Counted from the first letter of the stretch, positions 7,233 to 16,131 are shown. The stretch: 33,291 bases of DNA from UBA940 sp031548515 (GCA_031548515.1 JAVBRB010000044.1:1-33291); one strand, 5' to 3'. The notes: a model not told the origin generated them from the letters alone. Made by a program: numbers and translations.

Positions 7233-8285
7233 CTATTTCTTTCTTTCGGGACGGAGCGAGCGGACAGCCGCGCCAGCCTGCCACATTTCGCTTTCGCGCA
7301 TCTCCTTAAGCTCTGCGTTCAGCTTTTCGCGATAGTCGGGCTTGCTGTTGGAGTCGATCGATTTCTGAGCCTCGCGGCCGGCGGCGACTTCGTCGTAGAG
7401 TTTGCGGAAAACGGGCAGTGTGGCGTCGCGGAAAGGCCTCCACCAGTCGAGCGCGCCGCGCTGTGCGGTGGTCGAGCAGTTGGCGTACATCCAGTCCATA
7501 CCGTTCTCGCCCACAAGCGGCATAAGGCTCTGGGTGAGTTCCTCGACCGTTTCGTTGAACGCTTCCGAAGGCGAGTGTCCTTTTTCGCGCAGAACGTCGT
7601 ACTGTGCCGCAAAAATCCCCTGTATGGCGCCCATCAGGGTACCGCGTTCGCCGGTCAGGTCGGAGTAAACCTCCTTCTTGAAATCCGTTTCGAACAGGTA
7701 GCCCGAACCGATGCCGATACCTACAGCGATCACGCGGTCGTAGGCTTTACCCGTGGCGTCCTGATAGATGGCATAGCTGGAATTCAACCCTTTACCGGCA
7801 AGGAAGAGGCTGCGGAGCGACGTGCCCGAACCTTTCGGCGCTACGAGGATAACGTCTACATCCTTCGGCGGAACGATGCCTGTGCGTTCGGCGTAGGTGA
7901 TGCCGAAACCGTGTGAGAAATAGAGCGCCTTTCCCGGCTTGAGCTGTTCCTTAACGGTCGGCCAGAGTGCGATCTGCGCAGCGTCGCTTACCAGGAACAG
8001 TATGATGCTGCCTTTTGCGGCTGCTTCGTCGACCGGGAAAAGGGTTTCGCCGGGAACCCATCCGTCGGCAACGGCCTTGTCCCATTCGGACTTGAACTGG
8101 GGAGCCTGGCCCACGATCACGTTGAAACCGTTGTCGCGCAGGTTCTGCGACTGTGCGGGACCCTGGACGCCGTAGCCGATAACGGCAATGGTTTCGTTTT
8201 TGAGTGTTTCGAGCGCCTTGTTCAGGGGAAACTCTTCGCGGAGAACGACATTTTCGATCGTGCCGCCAAAATTCATTTTAGCCAT
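7233..8285 (-). CDS. ilvC: ketol-acid reductoisomerase
   Basis: A 350-residue KARI. The NAD(P)H-binding loop GYGVQGPAQSQNL is at about residues 37-49. The metal/substrate site 'YSDLTGERG' provides the Asp and Glu that bind Mg2+, and one knotted C-terminal domain is present, so this is the short class I form. It converts acetolactate to 2,3-dihydroxyisovalerate (and the isoleucine analogue). It is the last gene of ilvD-ilvB-ilvN-ilvC, 22 bases after ilvN, followed by a strong terminator. As I recall, some Bacteroides have an acyl-ACP thioesterase gene between ilvN and ilvC; it is absent here. Confidence 0.97.
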   Translation of the reverse strand: MAKMNFGGTIENVVLREEFPLNKALETLKNETIAVIGYGVQGPAQSQNLRDNGFNVIVGQAPQFKSEWDKAVADGWVPGETLFPVDEAAAKGSIILFLVSDAAQIALWPTVKEQLKPGKALYFSHGFGITYAERTGIVPPKDVDVILVAPKGSGTSLRSLFLAGKGLNSSYAIYQDATGKAYDRVIAVGIGIGSGYLFETDFKKEVYSDLTGERGTLMGAIQGIFAAQYDVLREKGHSPSEAFNETVEELTQSLMPLVGENGMDWMYANCSTTAQRGALDWWRPFRDATLPVFRKLYDEVAAGREAQKSIDSNSKPDYREKLNAELKEMRESEMWQAGAAVRSLRPERKK

Positions 8286-8307
8286 TTTACCTTATAATAT
8301 TAAGTTG

Positions 8308-8832
8308 TTACAAAATTCCTGTCATTGATTCCTCTACCGATTCGCGGTGCAGGATGATCGACCCCGAACGCGAAAGCTCCATCAGCAGGCCGCGTTCCTT
8401 GAGTTCGTCCCGCAAAGCATCGATCTCTTCTTTGTAGCCGCTTTTGCGGAATACGACATATTCGCCGTTCATCTGCAGCAGACGAAACTGGTGTTTGCGG
8501 CCTATCTGTTCTATGGTATCGCCCCGGAAAACATCTTTGCGCACCTTGAACAGCGCCACTTCCTGCGAAAGCTGCCCTTCGGCGGTATAGTAACCAGCCT
8601 TGAGCACGCCGACGATCTTCCTCATCTGCTGGACAAGCGTCCTGGCCATGCTCTCTTCCACATAAACAACTATAGTGAAAAGGCTTATGTCTCTGACGGG
8701 CGAGTCCGACACTTTGAAGGTTTCGATATTTATTTTGCGCCTCAGGAAGACCGACGAGATACGGTAAAGAATCCCCGGATGGTTTTCGGTAAAAACCGAG
8801 ATGATATACTCTTTTATATTTCCATTTTTCAT
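8308..8832 (-). CDS. ilvN: acetolactate synthase small (regulatory) subunit
   Basis: A 174-residue protein with an N-terminal ACT domain (ISVFTENHPGILYRISSVF..., about residues 10-80) and a C-terminal ALS_ss_C-type domain. In this family the ACT domain binds valine and feedback-inhibits the large subunit. It begins 6 bases after the ilvB stop, which fits co-translation and stoichiometric assembly with IlvB. Whether it confers valine sensitivity cannot be read from the sequence. Confidence 0.93.
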   Translation of the reverse strand: MKNGNIKEYIISVFTENHPGILYRISSVFLRRKINIETFKVSDSPVRDISLFTIVVYVEESMARTLVQQMRKIVGVLKAGYYTAEGQLSQEVALFKVRKDVFRGDTIEQIGRKHQFRLLQMNGEYVVFRKSGYKEEIDALRDELKERGLLMELSRSGSIILHRESVEESMTGIL

Positions 8833-8838
8833 AGCGCC

Positions 8839-10545
8839 CTAAATGCCAGCATTAAACATTATATCGGAAAGAGCCGCTCCGCCCGGGATCATCGGGAAGA
8901 CGCAGTCCTCTTCGTCGACCTTCACCTCGAGGAAATATGCTCCCGGCATAGAGAACATCGCTTCGACGGCCGCATCGAGGTCTTCGCGTTTTTTAACCCT
9001 CTGTGCAGGGATTTCATACGCTTCGGCTATCTTAACGAAGTCGGGATTGGTCATAGGCGTTGATGAGTAGCGGCGTTCGAAGAACAGTTGCTGCCACTGG
9101 CGCACCATGCCGAGAAAACTGTTGTTCAACAACACTATTTTCACCCCGACACCCCATTCGAGTATCGTTCCGAGTTCCTGTATCGTCATCTGCAGGCCGC
9201 CGTCGCCCACGAACAGCACGACCTGACGGTTGGGCATGGCTATCTTCGCGCCTATCGCGGCCGGAAGCCCGTAGCCCATGGTGCCGAGGCCACCCGAGGT
9301 TATGAGCGAACGGGAGCGGGTGAATTTAGAGTAACGTGCGGCGACCATCTGGTGCTGCCCGACATCCGTAACGACGATTGCCTCGCGGTGGGTAGCTTCG
9401 GCGACGCGGTCAATGACCTCGCCCATCGTGATGCGCTCCTTGCACGGAGCGATATCCTTGCAGATTATCTCCTTCTCTTCTATCGCGCGTTGTGTGGCGG
9501 CGGCGGCGAACCATTGCGTGCGGTCACGGTGTTCGATAGTGCGTTTCATTGCCGCAAGGGCTTCTCCTGCATCACCCAGTACCCCTATTTCGGGAATAAG
9601 GATGCGCCCAAGCTCCGATGCGTCTATGTCTATGTGGATTATCTTTGCCTGTTTGGCATACTGTTTCAGGTCGCCCGTCACACGGTCGCTGAAACGCATC
9701 CCCACAGCCAATATCACGTCGGCATGCTGCGTCAGCCAGTTGGGGGCGACGTTGCCGTGCATGCCAACCATACCCACAAAATTCGGATGGTCTGTAGGAA
9801 CGGCCGAAAGCCCCAGCACTGTCGAGGCCATCGGAATATTCCCGCGTTCCGAGAATTCGATCAGCTGTTTTTCGGCGCCGGATATCTTGATCCCCTGTCC
9901 TAAGATGATAAGCGGACGCTCGGCTTCGTTGAGCAACTTCACGGCGCGTTCCAGCGCATCAAGGTCTATCACGGGATGATCGTTGTAGCACCTCATCCCG
10001 CTGCACTTTTCGTAGTTCCCGAATTCTACTTTTTCCACGAGCGCATTCTTCGTAACGTCGATCACGACAGGTCCCGGACGGCCGGTATTGGCGATATAGA
10101 AAGCCTTTGCAATGGCCGGCGCAATTTCGTCCGCCGAGGTCACCTGGTAGTTCCATTTGGTGATGGGCGAAGTCATGCTGATAATGTCGGCCTCCTGGAA
10201 GAAATCAGTCCCGAGGGCGTTCACCGGCACCTGGGCGGTAACGCACACGATAGGCGTCGAGTCGATCATGGCATCGGCGATGCCCGTTATCAGGTTTGTC
10301 GCACCCGGACCCGAGGTTGCAAGGCAGACCCCTGTGCGGCCTGAAGCCCGCGCATACCCTTCAGCTGCATGGACCGCTCCCTGTTCGTGGCGGGTAAGGA
10401 TATGTCGTATTTTATCCGAATGTATGTAGAGAGCGTCGTACAGCGGCATTATAGTTCCGCCCGGATAACCGAAAACGGTATCGACGCCTTCTGCATTCAG
10501 CGAGAACAGCAGCGCTTCCGCCCCCGATATCTTTTTATCCTGCAT
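8839..10545 (-). CDS. ilvB: acetolactate synthase large (catalytic) subunit
   Basis: About 568 residues from the ATG at 10545 (MQDKKISGAEAL). The frame is open further to an ATG at 10575, but that would overlap the end of ilvD by 17 bases, so the inner start is preferred. Thiamine-diphosphate enzyme features are all visible: catalytic Glu54 in RHEQGAVHAAEGYAR, SGPGATNL, the central FAD/Rossmann domain, and the C-terminal TPP motif GDGGLQMTIQELGT...NN. It condenses pyruvate with pyruvate or 2-ketobutyrate in valine, leucine and isoleucine synthesis. The gene order ilvD-ilvB-ilvN-ilvC places it second. Confidence 0.97.
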   Translation of the reverse strand: MQDKKISGAEALLFSLNAEGVDTVFGYPGGTIMPLYDALYIHSDKIRHILTRHEQGAVHAAEGYARASGRTGVCLATSGPGATNLITGIADAMIDSTPIVCVTAQVPVNALGTDFFQEADIISMTSPITKWNYQVTSADEIAPAIAKAFYIANTGRPGPVVIDVTKNALVEKVEFGNYEKCSGMRCYNDHPVIDLDALERAVKLLNEAERPLIILGQGIKISGAEKQLIEFSERGNIPMASTVLGLSAVPTDHPNFVGMVGMHGNVAPNWLTQHADVILAVGMRFSDRVTGDLKQYAKQAKIIHIDIDASELGRILIPEIGVLGDAGEALAAMKRTIEHRDRTQWFAAAATQRAIEEKEIICKDIAPCKERITMGEVIDRVAEATHREAIVVTDVGQHQMVAARYSKFTRSRSLITSGGLGTMGYGLPAAIGAKIAMPNRQVVLFVGDGGLQMTIQELGTILEWGVGVKIVLLNNSFLGMVRQWQQLFFERRYSSTPMTNPDFVKIAEAYEIPAQRVKKREDLDAAVEAMFSMPGAYFLEVKVDEEDCVFPMIPGGAALSDIMFNAGI

Positions 10546-10558
10546 ATTTTTTGATTTT

Positions 10559-12382
10559 TTATTCTTCGTTAACAATCCTGACCCCGCCCATGTCGGCCGA
10601 AGCTACCATCGAGGCGTAGGCTTTGAGCGCACGGCTTACTACACGGTCGCGGTTCGGCTTGAAACCGGCTTTTTCGGCTTCGGCGCGGCGAAGTCGCAGT
10701 TCTTCGTCGGTCAGGGCGGCGTTTATCGTGCGGTTCGGAATGTCTATCTCTATTTTGTCCCCGTCCTGCAGCAGCGCAATGGCGCCTCCGGCCGCGGCCT
10801 CGGGCGAAACGTGGCCGATCGAAAGGCCCGAAGTGCCTCCCGAGAATCTGCCGTCTGTAACGAGGGCGCACTCCTTATCTATATGCATCGACTTGAGGTA
10901 AGAGGTGGGGTAGAGCATTTCCTGCATGCCGGGGCCTCCCCTGGGACCCTCGTAGCGTATGACCACCACATCACCGGGGCGCACCCTGCCTCCTAAAATG
11001 CCGTCTACGGCAGCTTCCTGGCAATCGAAAACTTTCACATTGCCGGTGAAGCGGAGGATCGAAGCGTCGACCCCGGCTGTTTTAACTATGCAGCCTTTTT
11101 CGGCTATGTTTCCGAAAAGCACGGCAAGTCCGCCGTCTTTCGAGTATGCGTTTTCTACAGAGCGGATACAGCCGCCTGCACGGTCCATGTCCAGTCCCGG
11201 ATAGTACGAATCCTGCGATGCGAGGGTTATGTTGAACACCCCTTTCGGTGCGGAAAGATACATCTTTTTCGCCTCTTCCGAAGCCGATCCTCCGGCTACG
11301 TCGTAATTTGAGACAACTTCCGCAAGATCTTTTCCGTCAATGCGTTTCACTGAAGCATCCAGCAATCCGCCGCGCGAAAGTTCACCCAGGATGCCCATGA
11401 TGCCGCCCGCACGGTTCACGTCCTGAATATGGTATTTTTGGTAATTGGGCGCAACCTTGCACAGCACCGGAACGCGGCGCGACAGAGCGTCGATGTCTTT
11501 CATCGTGAACTCCACCCCGGCTTCGTAAGCAATGGCCAGCAGGTGCAGTACTGTGTTGCTAGAACCGCCCATGGCTATATCGAGCGACATGGCATTGTCG
11601 AAAGCGGCTTTCGTGGCTATCGAACGCGGCAGCACACTGTCGTCGTCCCCGAAATAGTATTTGTTTGCATTTTCTACTATCAGTTTCGCGGCACGTTTGA
11701 AAAGCTCGGTGCGTTGCTTGTGCGTCGCCAGGACAGTACCGTTGCCCGGTAAAGCCATACCGAGGGCTTCTGCGAGGCAGTTCATCGAATTTGCGGTGAA
11801 CATTCCCGAACACGATCCGCACGTCGGGCATGCCCCGCGCTCGATCTTGCCCAGTTCTTCATCGCTAACGGCAGGATCTGCACCTTTGACCATTACGTCG
11901 ATCAGGTCGTAATCCTTTCCCTCGACGCGTCCGGCCTCCATCGGGCCTCCGGAAACGAACACTGCGGGGATATTCAATCTCATCGCGGCCATAAGCATAC
12001 CGGGGGTTATTTTGTCGCAATTCGAAATGCAGATCATGGCGTCCACCGCGTGGGCGTTGCACATATATTCGACACTGTCGGCGATCACTTCGCGCGAAGG
12101 GAGCGAATAAAGCATTCCTTCATGGCCCATGGCAATACCGTCGTCTATTGCGATCGTGTTGAATTCGGCTGCGAAACAGCCCTGTTCCTCGATCCAGCCC
12201 TTGACCTGCTGCCCGATCTCGTGAAGATGCACATGGCCCGGCACGAATTGAGTGAAAGAGTTCACCACGGCGATAATGGGTTTCCCGAACTGTTCTTCTT
12301 TCATTCCGTTAGCACGCCACAGGGCACGCGCGCCGGCCATTTTGCGCCCTCCGGTGGAAAGGCTGCTGCGTAGTTTCTTCAT
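10559..12382 (-). CDS. ilvD: dihydroxy-acid dehydratase
   Basis: A 607-residue IlvD of the E. coli-type length. Fe-S and active-site features are visible: 'SNCDKITPGM', 'GACPTCGSCSGMFTANSMNCL', metal-binding 'AIDDGIAMGHEGM', and the C-terminal 'DGRFSGGTSGLSIGHVSPEAA'. It dehydrates dihydroxy acids to 2-keto acids, the step before transamination to valine and isoleucine; such enzymes are usually oxygen-sensitive. It is the promoter-proximal gene of the operon, and 13 bases separate its stop from the preferred ilvB start. No leader peptide rich in Ile, Leu or Val codons is visible upstream. Confidence 0.97.
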   Translation of the reverse strand: MKKLRSSLSTGGRKMAGARALWRANGMKEEQFGKPIIAVVNSFTQFVPGHVHLHEIGQQVKGWIEEQGCFAAEFNTIAIDDGIAMGHEGMLYSLPSREVIADSVEYMCNAHAVDAMICISNCDKITPGMLMAAMRLNIPAVFVSGGPMEAGRVEGKDYDLIDVMVKGADPAVSDEELGKIERGACPTCGSCSGMFTANSMNCLAEALGMALPGNGTVLATHKQRTELFKRAAKLIVENANKYYFGDDDSVLPRSIATKAAFDNAMSLDIAMGGSSNTVLHLLAIAYEAGVEFTMKDIDALSRRVPVLCKVAPNYQKYHIQDVNRAGGIMGILGELSRGGLLDASVKRIDGKDLAEVVSNYDVAGGSASEEAKKMYLSAPKGVFNITLASQDSYYPGLDMDRAGGCIRSVENAYSKDGGLAVLFGNIAEKGCIVKTAGVDASILRFTGNVKVFDCQEAAVDGILGGRVRPGDVVVIRYEGPRGGPGMQEMLYPTSYLKSMHIDKECALVTDGRFSGGTSGLSIGHVSPEAAAGGAIALLQDGDKIEIDIPNRTINAALTDEELRLRRAEAEKAGFKPNRDRVVSRALKAYASMVASADMGGVRIVNEE

Positions 12383-12442
12383 TGATCTGGCTCTTTACAA
12401 CTATGAATCCCCCCGCCATAAGCAGCCGGGAAGTTACAATTC

Positions 12443-12524
12443 GTTACCTCCGTCGCCCCATCCTGCAGCGCCGCTGTGTGGCACTGTCGAGGTTCGCCGA
12501 TATCATTTGCCTCGCAAACGATTC
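12443..12524 (+). repeat. modular intergenic repeat, degenerate copy A
   Basis: The interval 12383-12635 separates divergent ilvD and sdaA. It contains GTTACCTCCGTCG (12443-12455), identical to 16091-16103. After about 40 bases it has a degenerate version of the TGCTTCGCAAAACAATTC module (12495-12524, around TTTGCCTCGCAAACGATTC). The two modules are adjacent in the 16-kb copy and split here. It lies in what would be the ilvD 5' UTR. No other gene is seen in the interval. Confidence 0.4.
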
Positions 12525-12542
12525 AAACCGTAAGCAACTCCG

Positions 12543-12550
12543 CAAAACTA
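12543..12550 (-). promoter_or_regulatory. -7 element candidate for the ilv operon
   Basis: On the minus strand 12550-12543 reads TAGTTTTG, a TAnnTTTG match, about 160 bases before the ilvD start. A -33 TTTG at the right spacing is not visible, so support is moderate. Confidence 0.4.
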
Positions 12551-12603
12551 TGGAAAATTAAAATATTTTAAAAATATTCAGGGAGCAAAAATGAAATATA
12601 AGC

Positions 12604-12611
12604 TATATTTG
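12604..12611 (+). promoter_or_regulatory. -7 element for the serine dehydratase gene
   Basis: TATATTTG is a perfect TAnnTTTG element 24 bases before the ATG at 12636, predicting a transcription start near 12618. The expected -33 region is A-rich without a clear TTTG. Confidence 0.5.
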
Positions 12612-12635
12612 TGCAATATTTAACGGAAAACTAAC

Positions 12636-13832
12636 ATGTTATCGCTAAAAGAGCTATACAAAATAGGCAACGGGCCGTCGAGCAGCCACACCATGGGGCC
12701 TAAAAAAGCCGCCGCCGAATTTCTGGGACGCAATGCCTGCGCAGACTCATTCCGCGTGACGCTATACGGAAGCCTCGCCGCCACTGGCCGCGGCCACCTT
12801 ACCGACGAAGCCATATTGTCCGTACTTGAGCCCGCGGCGCCGGCAGAAATCATCTGGAAACCCGATGTCTTCCTGCCGTTCCACCCTAACGGAATGCTTT
12901 TCGAGGCCCTGAATGACGGTGCCGTTGCCGACAACTGGACGATCTTCAGCGTCGGCGGAGGGGCATTGGCCAATGAGACCACGAAAGTAGCCCCGGGCGA
13001 AAATATCTACGGCATGTCGTCCATCGATGAGATAATGAAGTGGATCGACCGCGAGGGAACATCGTTCTGGGAGTATGTCGAGAAATCGGAGGGTCCTGCC
13101 ATTTGGGATTACCTGCGCGAGGTGTGGACAGTGATGCGCAGTACCATCGAGAAAGGGCTTGCCAACGAAGGCGTCCTTCCGGGAGGTTTGGGCGTAAGGC
13201 GCAAAGCGGGAACTTATTACGAAAAAGCAAAAGCCTATAATGATACATTACAGAGCCGAGGACGGATCTACGCCTACGCCTTGGCCACAGCCGAGGAAAA
13301 TGCCGCCGGCGGAGAGATAGTTACCGCCCCGACATGCGGTTCGAGCGGGGTGCTGCCCGCGGTGCTGTACCACCTATGGGTATCGCGCAACTTCAGCGAA
13401 ATGCGCATCCTGCGCGCACTTGCGACCGCAGGATTGTTCGGCAATATCGTGAAGACCAACGCCTCGATCTCCGGCGCCGAAGTCGGATGCCAGGGCGAGA
13501 TTGGAGTCGCGTGCGCAATGGCCGCCGCAGCTGCCTGCCAGTTGTTCGGGGGAACGCCCGCCCAAATAGAATATGCGGCCGAAATGGCCCTGGAGCACCA
13601 CCTGGGCCTCACGTGCGACCCGATGTGCGGACTGGTGCAGATACCCTGCATCGAGCGCAACGCCATCGCCGCCGCACGCGCATTCGACTCGAACGTCTAC
13701 GCTACTTTCTCGGACGGCAAGCACGGGGTTACGTTCGACCGCGTGGTGGACGTGATGCGCGAAACGGGCCACGACATCCCCAGCCTCTACAAGGAAACCT
13801 CCACCGGCGGCCTCGCCAAGCTCCGCAAATGA
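12636..13832 (+). CDS. sdaA: L-serine ammonia-lyase, single-chain iron-sulfur type
   Basis: A 398-residue enzyme with the beta and alpha parts in one chain. The N-terminal GPSSSHTMGP motif starts near residue 13 and the alpha part contains APTCGSSG with Cys234. Cys285, Cys327 and Cys338 have the same 42 and 11 residue spacings as the [4Fe-4S] ligands of the Legionella enzyme as I recall them (343/385/396). It converts L-serine to pyruvate and ammonia, supplying the substrate of acetolactate synthase encoded by the divergent operon. The enzyme class is oxygen-labile, fitting an anaerobe. The N-terminal domain appears shorter than in about 455-residue relatives. Confidence 0.95.
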   Translation: MLSLKELYKIGNGPSSSHTMGPKKAAAEFLGRNACADSFRVTLYGSLAATGRGHLTDEAILSVLEPAAPAEIIWKPDVFLPFHPNGMLFEALNDGAVADNWTIFSVGGGALANETTKVAPGENIYGMSSIDEIMKWIDREGTSFWEYVEKSEGPAIWDYLREVWTVMRSTIEKGLANEGVLPGGLGVRRKAGTYYEKAKAYNDTLQSRGRIYAYALATAEENAAGGEIVTAPTCGSSGVLPAVLYHLWVSRNFSEMRILRALATAGLFGNIVKTNASISGAEVGCQGEIGVACAMAAAAACQLFGGTPAQIEYAAEMALEHHLGLTCDPMCGLVQIPCIERNAIAAARAFDSNVYATFSDGKHGVTFDRVVDVMRETGHDIPSLYKETSTGGLAKLRK

Positions 13833-13876
13833 GAATTGTCAATAACGAACAGCGTTATTCAAAAAATAAGGTTAAT

Positions 13877-14080
13877 ATGAATGATCCTGAGACCAACCCT
13901 CGTATTGCTGGCGAACAATCATGCGATCATGAATGGGAAAATTACCCGAATTGTCCCTACTGGCATGACGGTGCCTGCTATCACACTGATCTTTACTTCA
14001 ACCCCGCCTGTGATTGTTGCATTCATGGAGAGGCAGGAGAAGCCAGGTGCCGGAAATGCGGATACGGGAAGCCATTATAA
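13877..14080 (+). CDS. small Cys-rich protein of unknown function
   Basis: A 67-residue frame from the ATG at 13877 to the TAA ending at 14080, 44 bases after sdaA. It has eight Cys (16, 26, 34, 45, 47, 48, 58, 61) and four of its five His (18, 30, 36, 50) are spread among them. The end CRKCGYGKPL looks like half of a zinc ribbon, and the middle has 'CPYWHDGACYH' and 'CDCC'. No signal peptide is seen. I do not recognise the family; zinc or Fe-S binding is inferred from composition alone. The hairpin at 13841-13859 lies between it and sdaA. An alternative is that the frame is not translated, but such Cys/His density is unlikely by chance. Confidence 0.55.
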   Translation: MNDPETNPRIAGEQSCDHEWENYPNCPYWHDGACYHTDLYFNPACDCCIHGEAGEARCRKCGYGKPL

Positions 14081-14188
14081 ACGCGTGATATTATCATCTA
14101 AGGGAGTAATGTTTTTCAAACAGCATATCATACAGGCGGATTTAGCACACACAGACTGTTTTTACTTGCAGAAACGGGAATTTTTTCG

Positions 14189-14196
14189 TAATTTCG
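14189..14196 (+). promoter_or_regulatory. -7-like element before the small membrane protein
   Basis: TAATTTCG differs at one position from TAnnTTTG, and a TTG at 14166-14168 lies 20 bases upstream. This supports transcription starting near 14203 and the ATG at 14229 as start. Confidence 0.35.
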
Positions 14197-14228
14197 GGCC
14201 GCACTTTTACGTAAAACACAACGAAATT

Positions 14229-14477
14229 ATGAGCAAACCCGGATATTCCGACCGAACGTACCGTTCCATAGCAGGCAACGCCGTCCTTTCCATCGGCTGC
14301 GGCCTGGCAGGCATGGGGCTTTTATGCATCCTCTTCACGCGTGACCTGATACCCTGGTGGGTGTCGCTGGTCGCCATAGTCATCGGCGGCCTGCTGTTCT
14401 GGTGGGGCGACAGCCTGCGTACGCGCAAAATTTATGTGGACGAGGAAACGGGGCGCGTCAGGAAAAACAGCCTTTAA
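14229..14477 (+). CDS. small two-helix membrane protein, unknown function
   Basis: An 82-residue protein starting MSKPGYSDRTYRS. Two membrane helices (about residues 15-35 and 42-60) are followed by a charged tail 'RTRKIYVDEETGRVRKNSL'. The frame stays open upstream to 13881 but overlaps the Cys-rich frame there. The ATG at 14229 follows a -7-like element and leads directly into the first helix, so it is preferred. I do not recognise the family. The gene sits 50 bases before another membrane-anchored unknown. Confidence 0.65.
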   Translation: MSKPGYSDRTYRSIAGNAVLSIGCGLAGMGLLCILFTRDLIPWWVSLVAIVIGGLLFWWGDSLRTRKIYVDEETGRVRKNSL

Positions 14478-14527
14478 CCAGATAACTTACTCTAAATTTA
14501 ACAATAACCCAACAACAAATCGAAACT

Positions 14528-15250
14528 ATGTGGATGTACATTATTCCCGTCGTGGTAATCGGAGGCATTTTTCTGGTATTCTACCTGTTCAAAGACAAAT
14601 TCATGGCCAAAGGCATAAAAGCCTATGACGACGCCAACAAACTGTGGATCGACAAGGAAGCCGTCGTAAAAGAGATGTTCGCCAACCCCGACCAGTTCAA
14701 ACTCATCAAGGATGCCATAGGCGAGGCCGAAATCGAGTGCATGTGTCCTGCCGAACCCAAGAAAGGCATAGGCAAGAAACTGCTCAAGGGCGCGACCGAG
14801 GTCCTGACCTCGCGCCAGAGCTTCGACATGGCTCTTTACTATCTGGTGATCGCCGGGGGCGAACTGCACATGCTGTGCTCCAACGGCGAAATGATCACGT
14901 CGCACGACGCATGGACGCTCTCGAACCTTCGCAAAGTAGACATCCGCCCGGAGAACGCCGCCAATAAGGTAATGGGAGCTTTCTCAGCCAACGACGGCAC
15001 GGTCGCAAGCAAGGATAGCATCTTCTTCGAAAGCAACGGCGAGGACTACTCGTTCAGGCTGCTTGACCTGTTCCAGGGATTCGCTAAATTCAGCGTGGAA
15101 AAAGGTTATTCCGACGGTAAATACGGACACAACCCGTTCTACCGTGTTTTCCCGGCTGATAACACATATTATACCATGCTTACGGCTATTTACGGTCCTG
15201 AAACCATCGCCAAATTCCGCGAAACCATCCTCGCTCTGAAGCAGGGCTGA
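14528..15250 (+). CDS. membrane-anchored protein of unknown function
   Basis: A 240-residue protein with an N-terminal membrane helix (MWMYIIPVVVIGGIFLVFYLF) followed by a soluble domain that should face the cytoplasm given the Lys/Asp/Lys residues after the helix, though orientation is not certain. The beta-rich middle ('FDMALYYLVIAGGELHMLCSNGEMITSHDAW') and the helical C-terminus loosely resemble bacterial PH-like domains, but I would not assign one. It is followed by a strong terminator, so it closes the sdaA-side transcription group. Confidence 0.7.
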   Translation: MWMYIIPVVVIGGIFLVFYLFKDKFMAKGIKAYDDANKLWIDKEAVVKEMFANPDQFKLIKDAIGEAEIECMCPAEPKKGIGKKLLKGATEVLTSRQSFDMALYYLVIAGGELHMLCSNGEMITSHDAWTLSNLRKVDIRPENAANKVMGAFSANDGTVASKDSIFFESNGEDYSFRLLDLFQGFAKFSVEKGYSDGKYGHNPFYRVFPADNTYYTMLTAIYGPETIAKFRETILALKQG

Positions 15251-15267
15251 TTTTCATCTTAATACCA

Positions 15268-15306
15268 GAACCGCCGTATCCGGAATGGATGCGGCGGTTC
15301 TTATTT
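15268..15306 (+). terminator. rho-independent terminator
   Basis: GAACCGCCG (15268-15276) pairs with CGGCGGTTC (15292-15300). The stem extends inward through ATCC/GGAT to a 5-base loop, about 14 pairs with one G-U, followed by TTATTT. It ends the gene at 14528-15250. Confidence 0.85.
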
Positions 15307-15323
15307 CGATACCCCATAACTCT

Positions 15324-16031
15324 TTACCGCATCGGCACTTCCATCAGCAACAACCGGGCGTCAGTGTCGCCAGAGATCGCGAACGATTCGGCTTCGCAGA
15401 CACCCATTCCGTCTCGGTTATAGAGGTGCTCCCCGTCCACTGTCGCGGCTCCGTCAAGCACAAACAGGTAAACGCCATTTCCCTCCCTGTGCAGTTTATA
15501 TTCGACAACCTTGCCTTTCGATACGCGGGCAAGCGAAAACCACGAATCCTGATGTATCCGGGCGATATGCTCCTCACCCTTGGGGGCGGCGATAACCTCG
15601 AACGAATCCTCCTCCGGCTCGCGGATCTTAGTCTGGCTATAGCTCGGCTCCAGCGCCTTCTCGCGTGGGAAGATCCATATTTGCAGCAGTTTAACGATAT
15701 CGTTTGCGCTGTGATTGTACTCGCTGTGCAGGACGCCCGTCCCGGCGCTCATGACCTGCACTTCGCCTTTTGAAACGACCGCCACATTGCCCATGCTGTC
15801 GCGGTGCTCGAGCGAGCCTTCAAGAGGAATGGTCACTATCTCCATATTATTGTGCGGATGCATCCCGAAACCCTCGCCGGGAGCCACCGTATCGTCGTTG
15901 AGCACCCTCAACATGCCGAAATGCACGCGTTGTGGGTCGTCATAATCCGCGAAACTGAATGTATAGCGCGTTTGCAGCCATCCGCGGTCTGCGCCTCCGC
16001 GCGTCTCCGCCCTGTGAACTATCGTTTTCAT
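15324..16031 (-). CDS. pirin family protein (bicupin, quercetinase-like)
   Basis: A 235-residue pirin/YhhW-type bicupin. The metal ligands of the N-terminal cupin are all present: His58 and His60 in MHPHNNMEI, and His102 and Glu104 in VLHSEYNH. The C-terminal cupin lacks an obvious metal set, as usual. Family members bind Fe or Zn; some have quercetin 2,3-dioxygenase activity, others act in redox signalling. The natural substrate here cannot be deduced. It is monocistronic, convergent with the gene at 14528 and divergent from ybaN. Confidence 0.93.
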   Translation of the reverse strand: MKTIVHRAETRGGADRGWLQTRYTFSFADYDDPQRVHFGMLRVLNDDTVAPGEGFGMHPHNNMEIVTIPLEGSLEHRDSMGNVAVVSKGEVQVMSAGTGVLHSEYNHSANDIVKLLQIWIFPREKALEPSYSQTKIREPEEDSFEVIAAPKGEEHIARIHQDSWFSLARVSKGKVVEYKLHREGNGVYLFVLDGAATVDGEHLYNRDGMGVCEAESFAISGDTDARLLLMEVPMR

Positions 16032-16090
16032 GTCCGTTAAAATTTTTATTGTACCTCGCAGCAGAACTAAGGGGGGAATCCACCCTTTTA

Positions 16091-16130
16091 GTTACCTCCG
16101 TCGGTGATTATTCTGCTTCGCAAAACAATT
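16091..16130 (+). repeat. modular intergenic repeat, copy B
   Basis: GTTACCTCCGTCG (16091-16103) runs directly into a 29-base module (16102-16130). That module recurs in inverted orientation at 19426-19454 with 3 differences, and in degenerate form at 12495-12524. It lies between pirin and ybaN. Confidence 0.65.
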
Positions 16131-16131
16131 C

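Noticed and set aside
12383..12542. Branched-chain amino acid leader peptide attenuator before ilvD
   Set aside because: The only short frame starting with ATG in this leader has no run of Ile, Leu or Val codons, and no terminator/antiterminator pair is apparent.
13841..13859. AATAACG/CGTTATT hairpin as the sdaA terminator
   Set aside because: It has only 7 AT-rich pairs and is followed by A residues instead of T on the plus strand.
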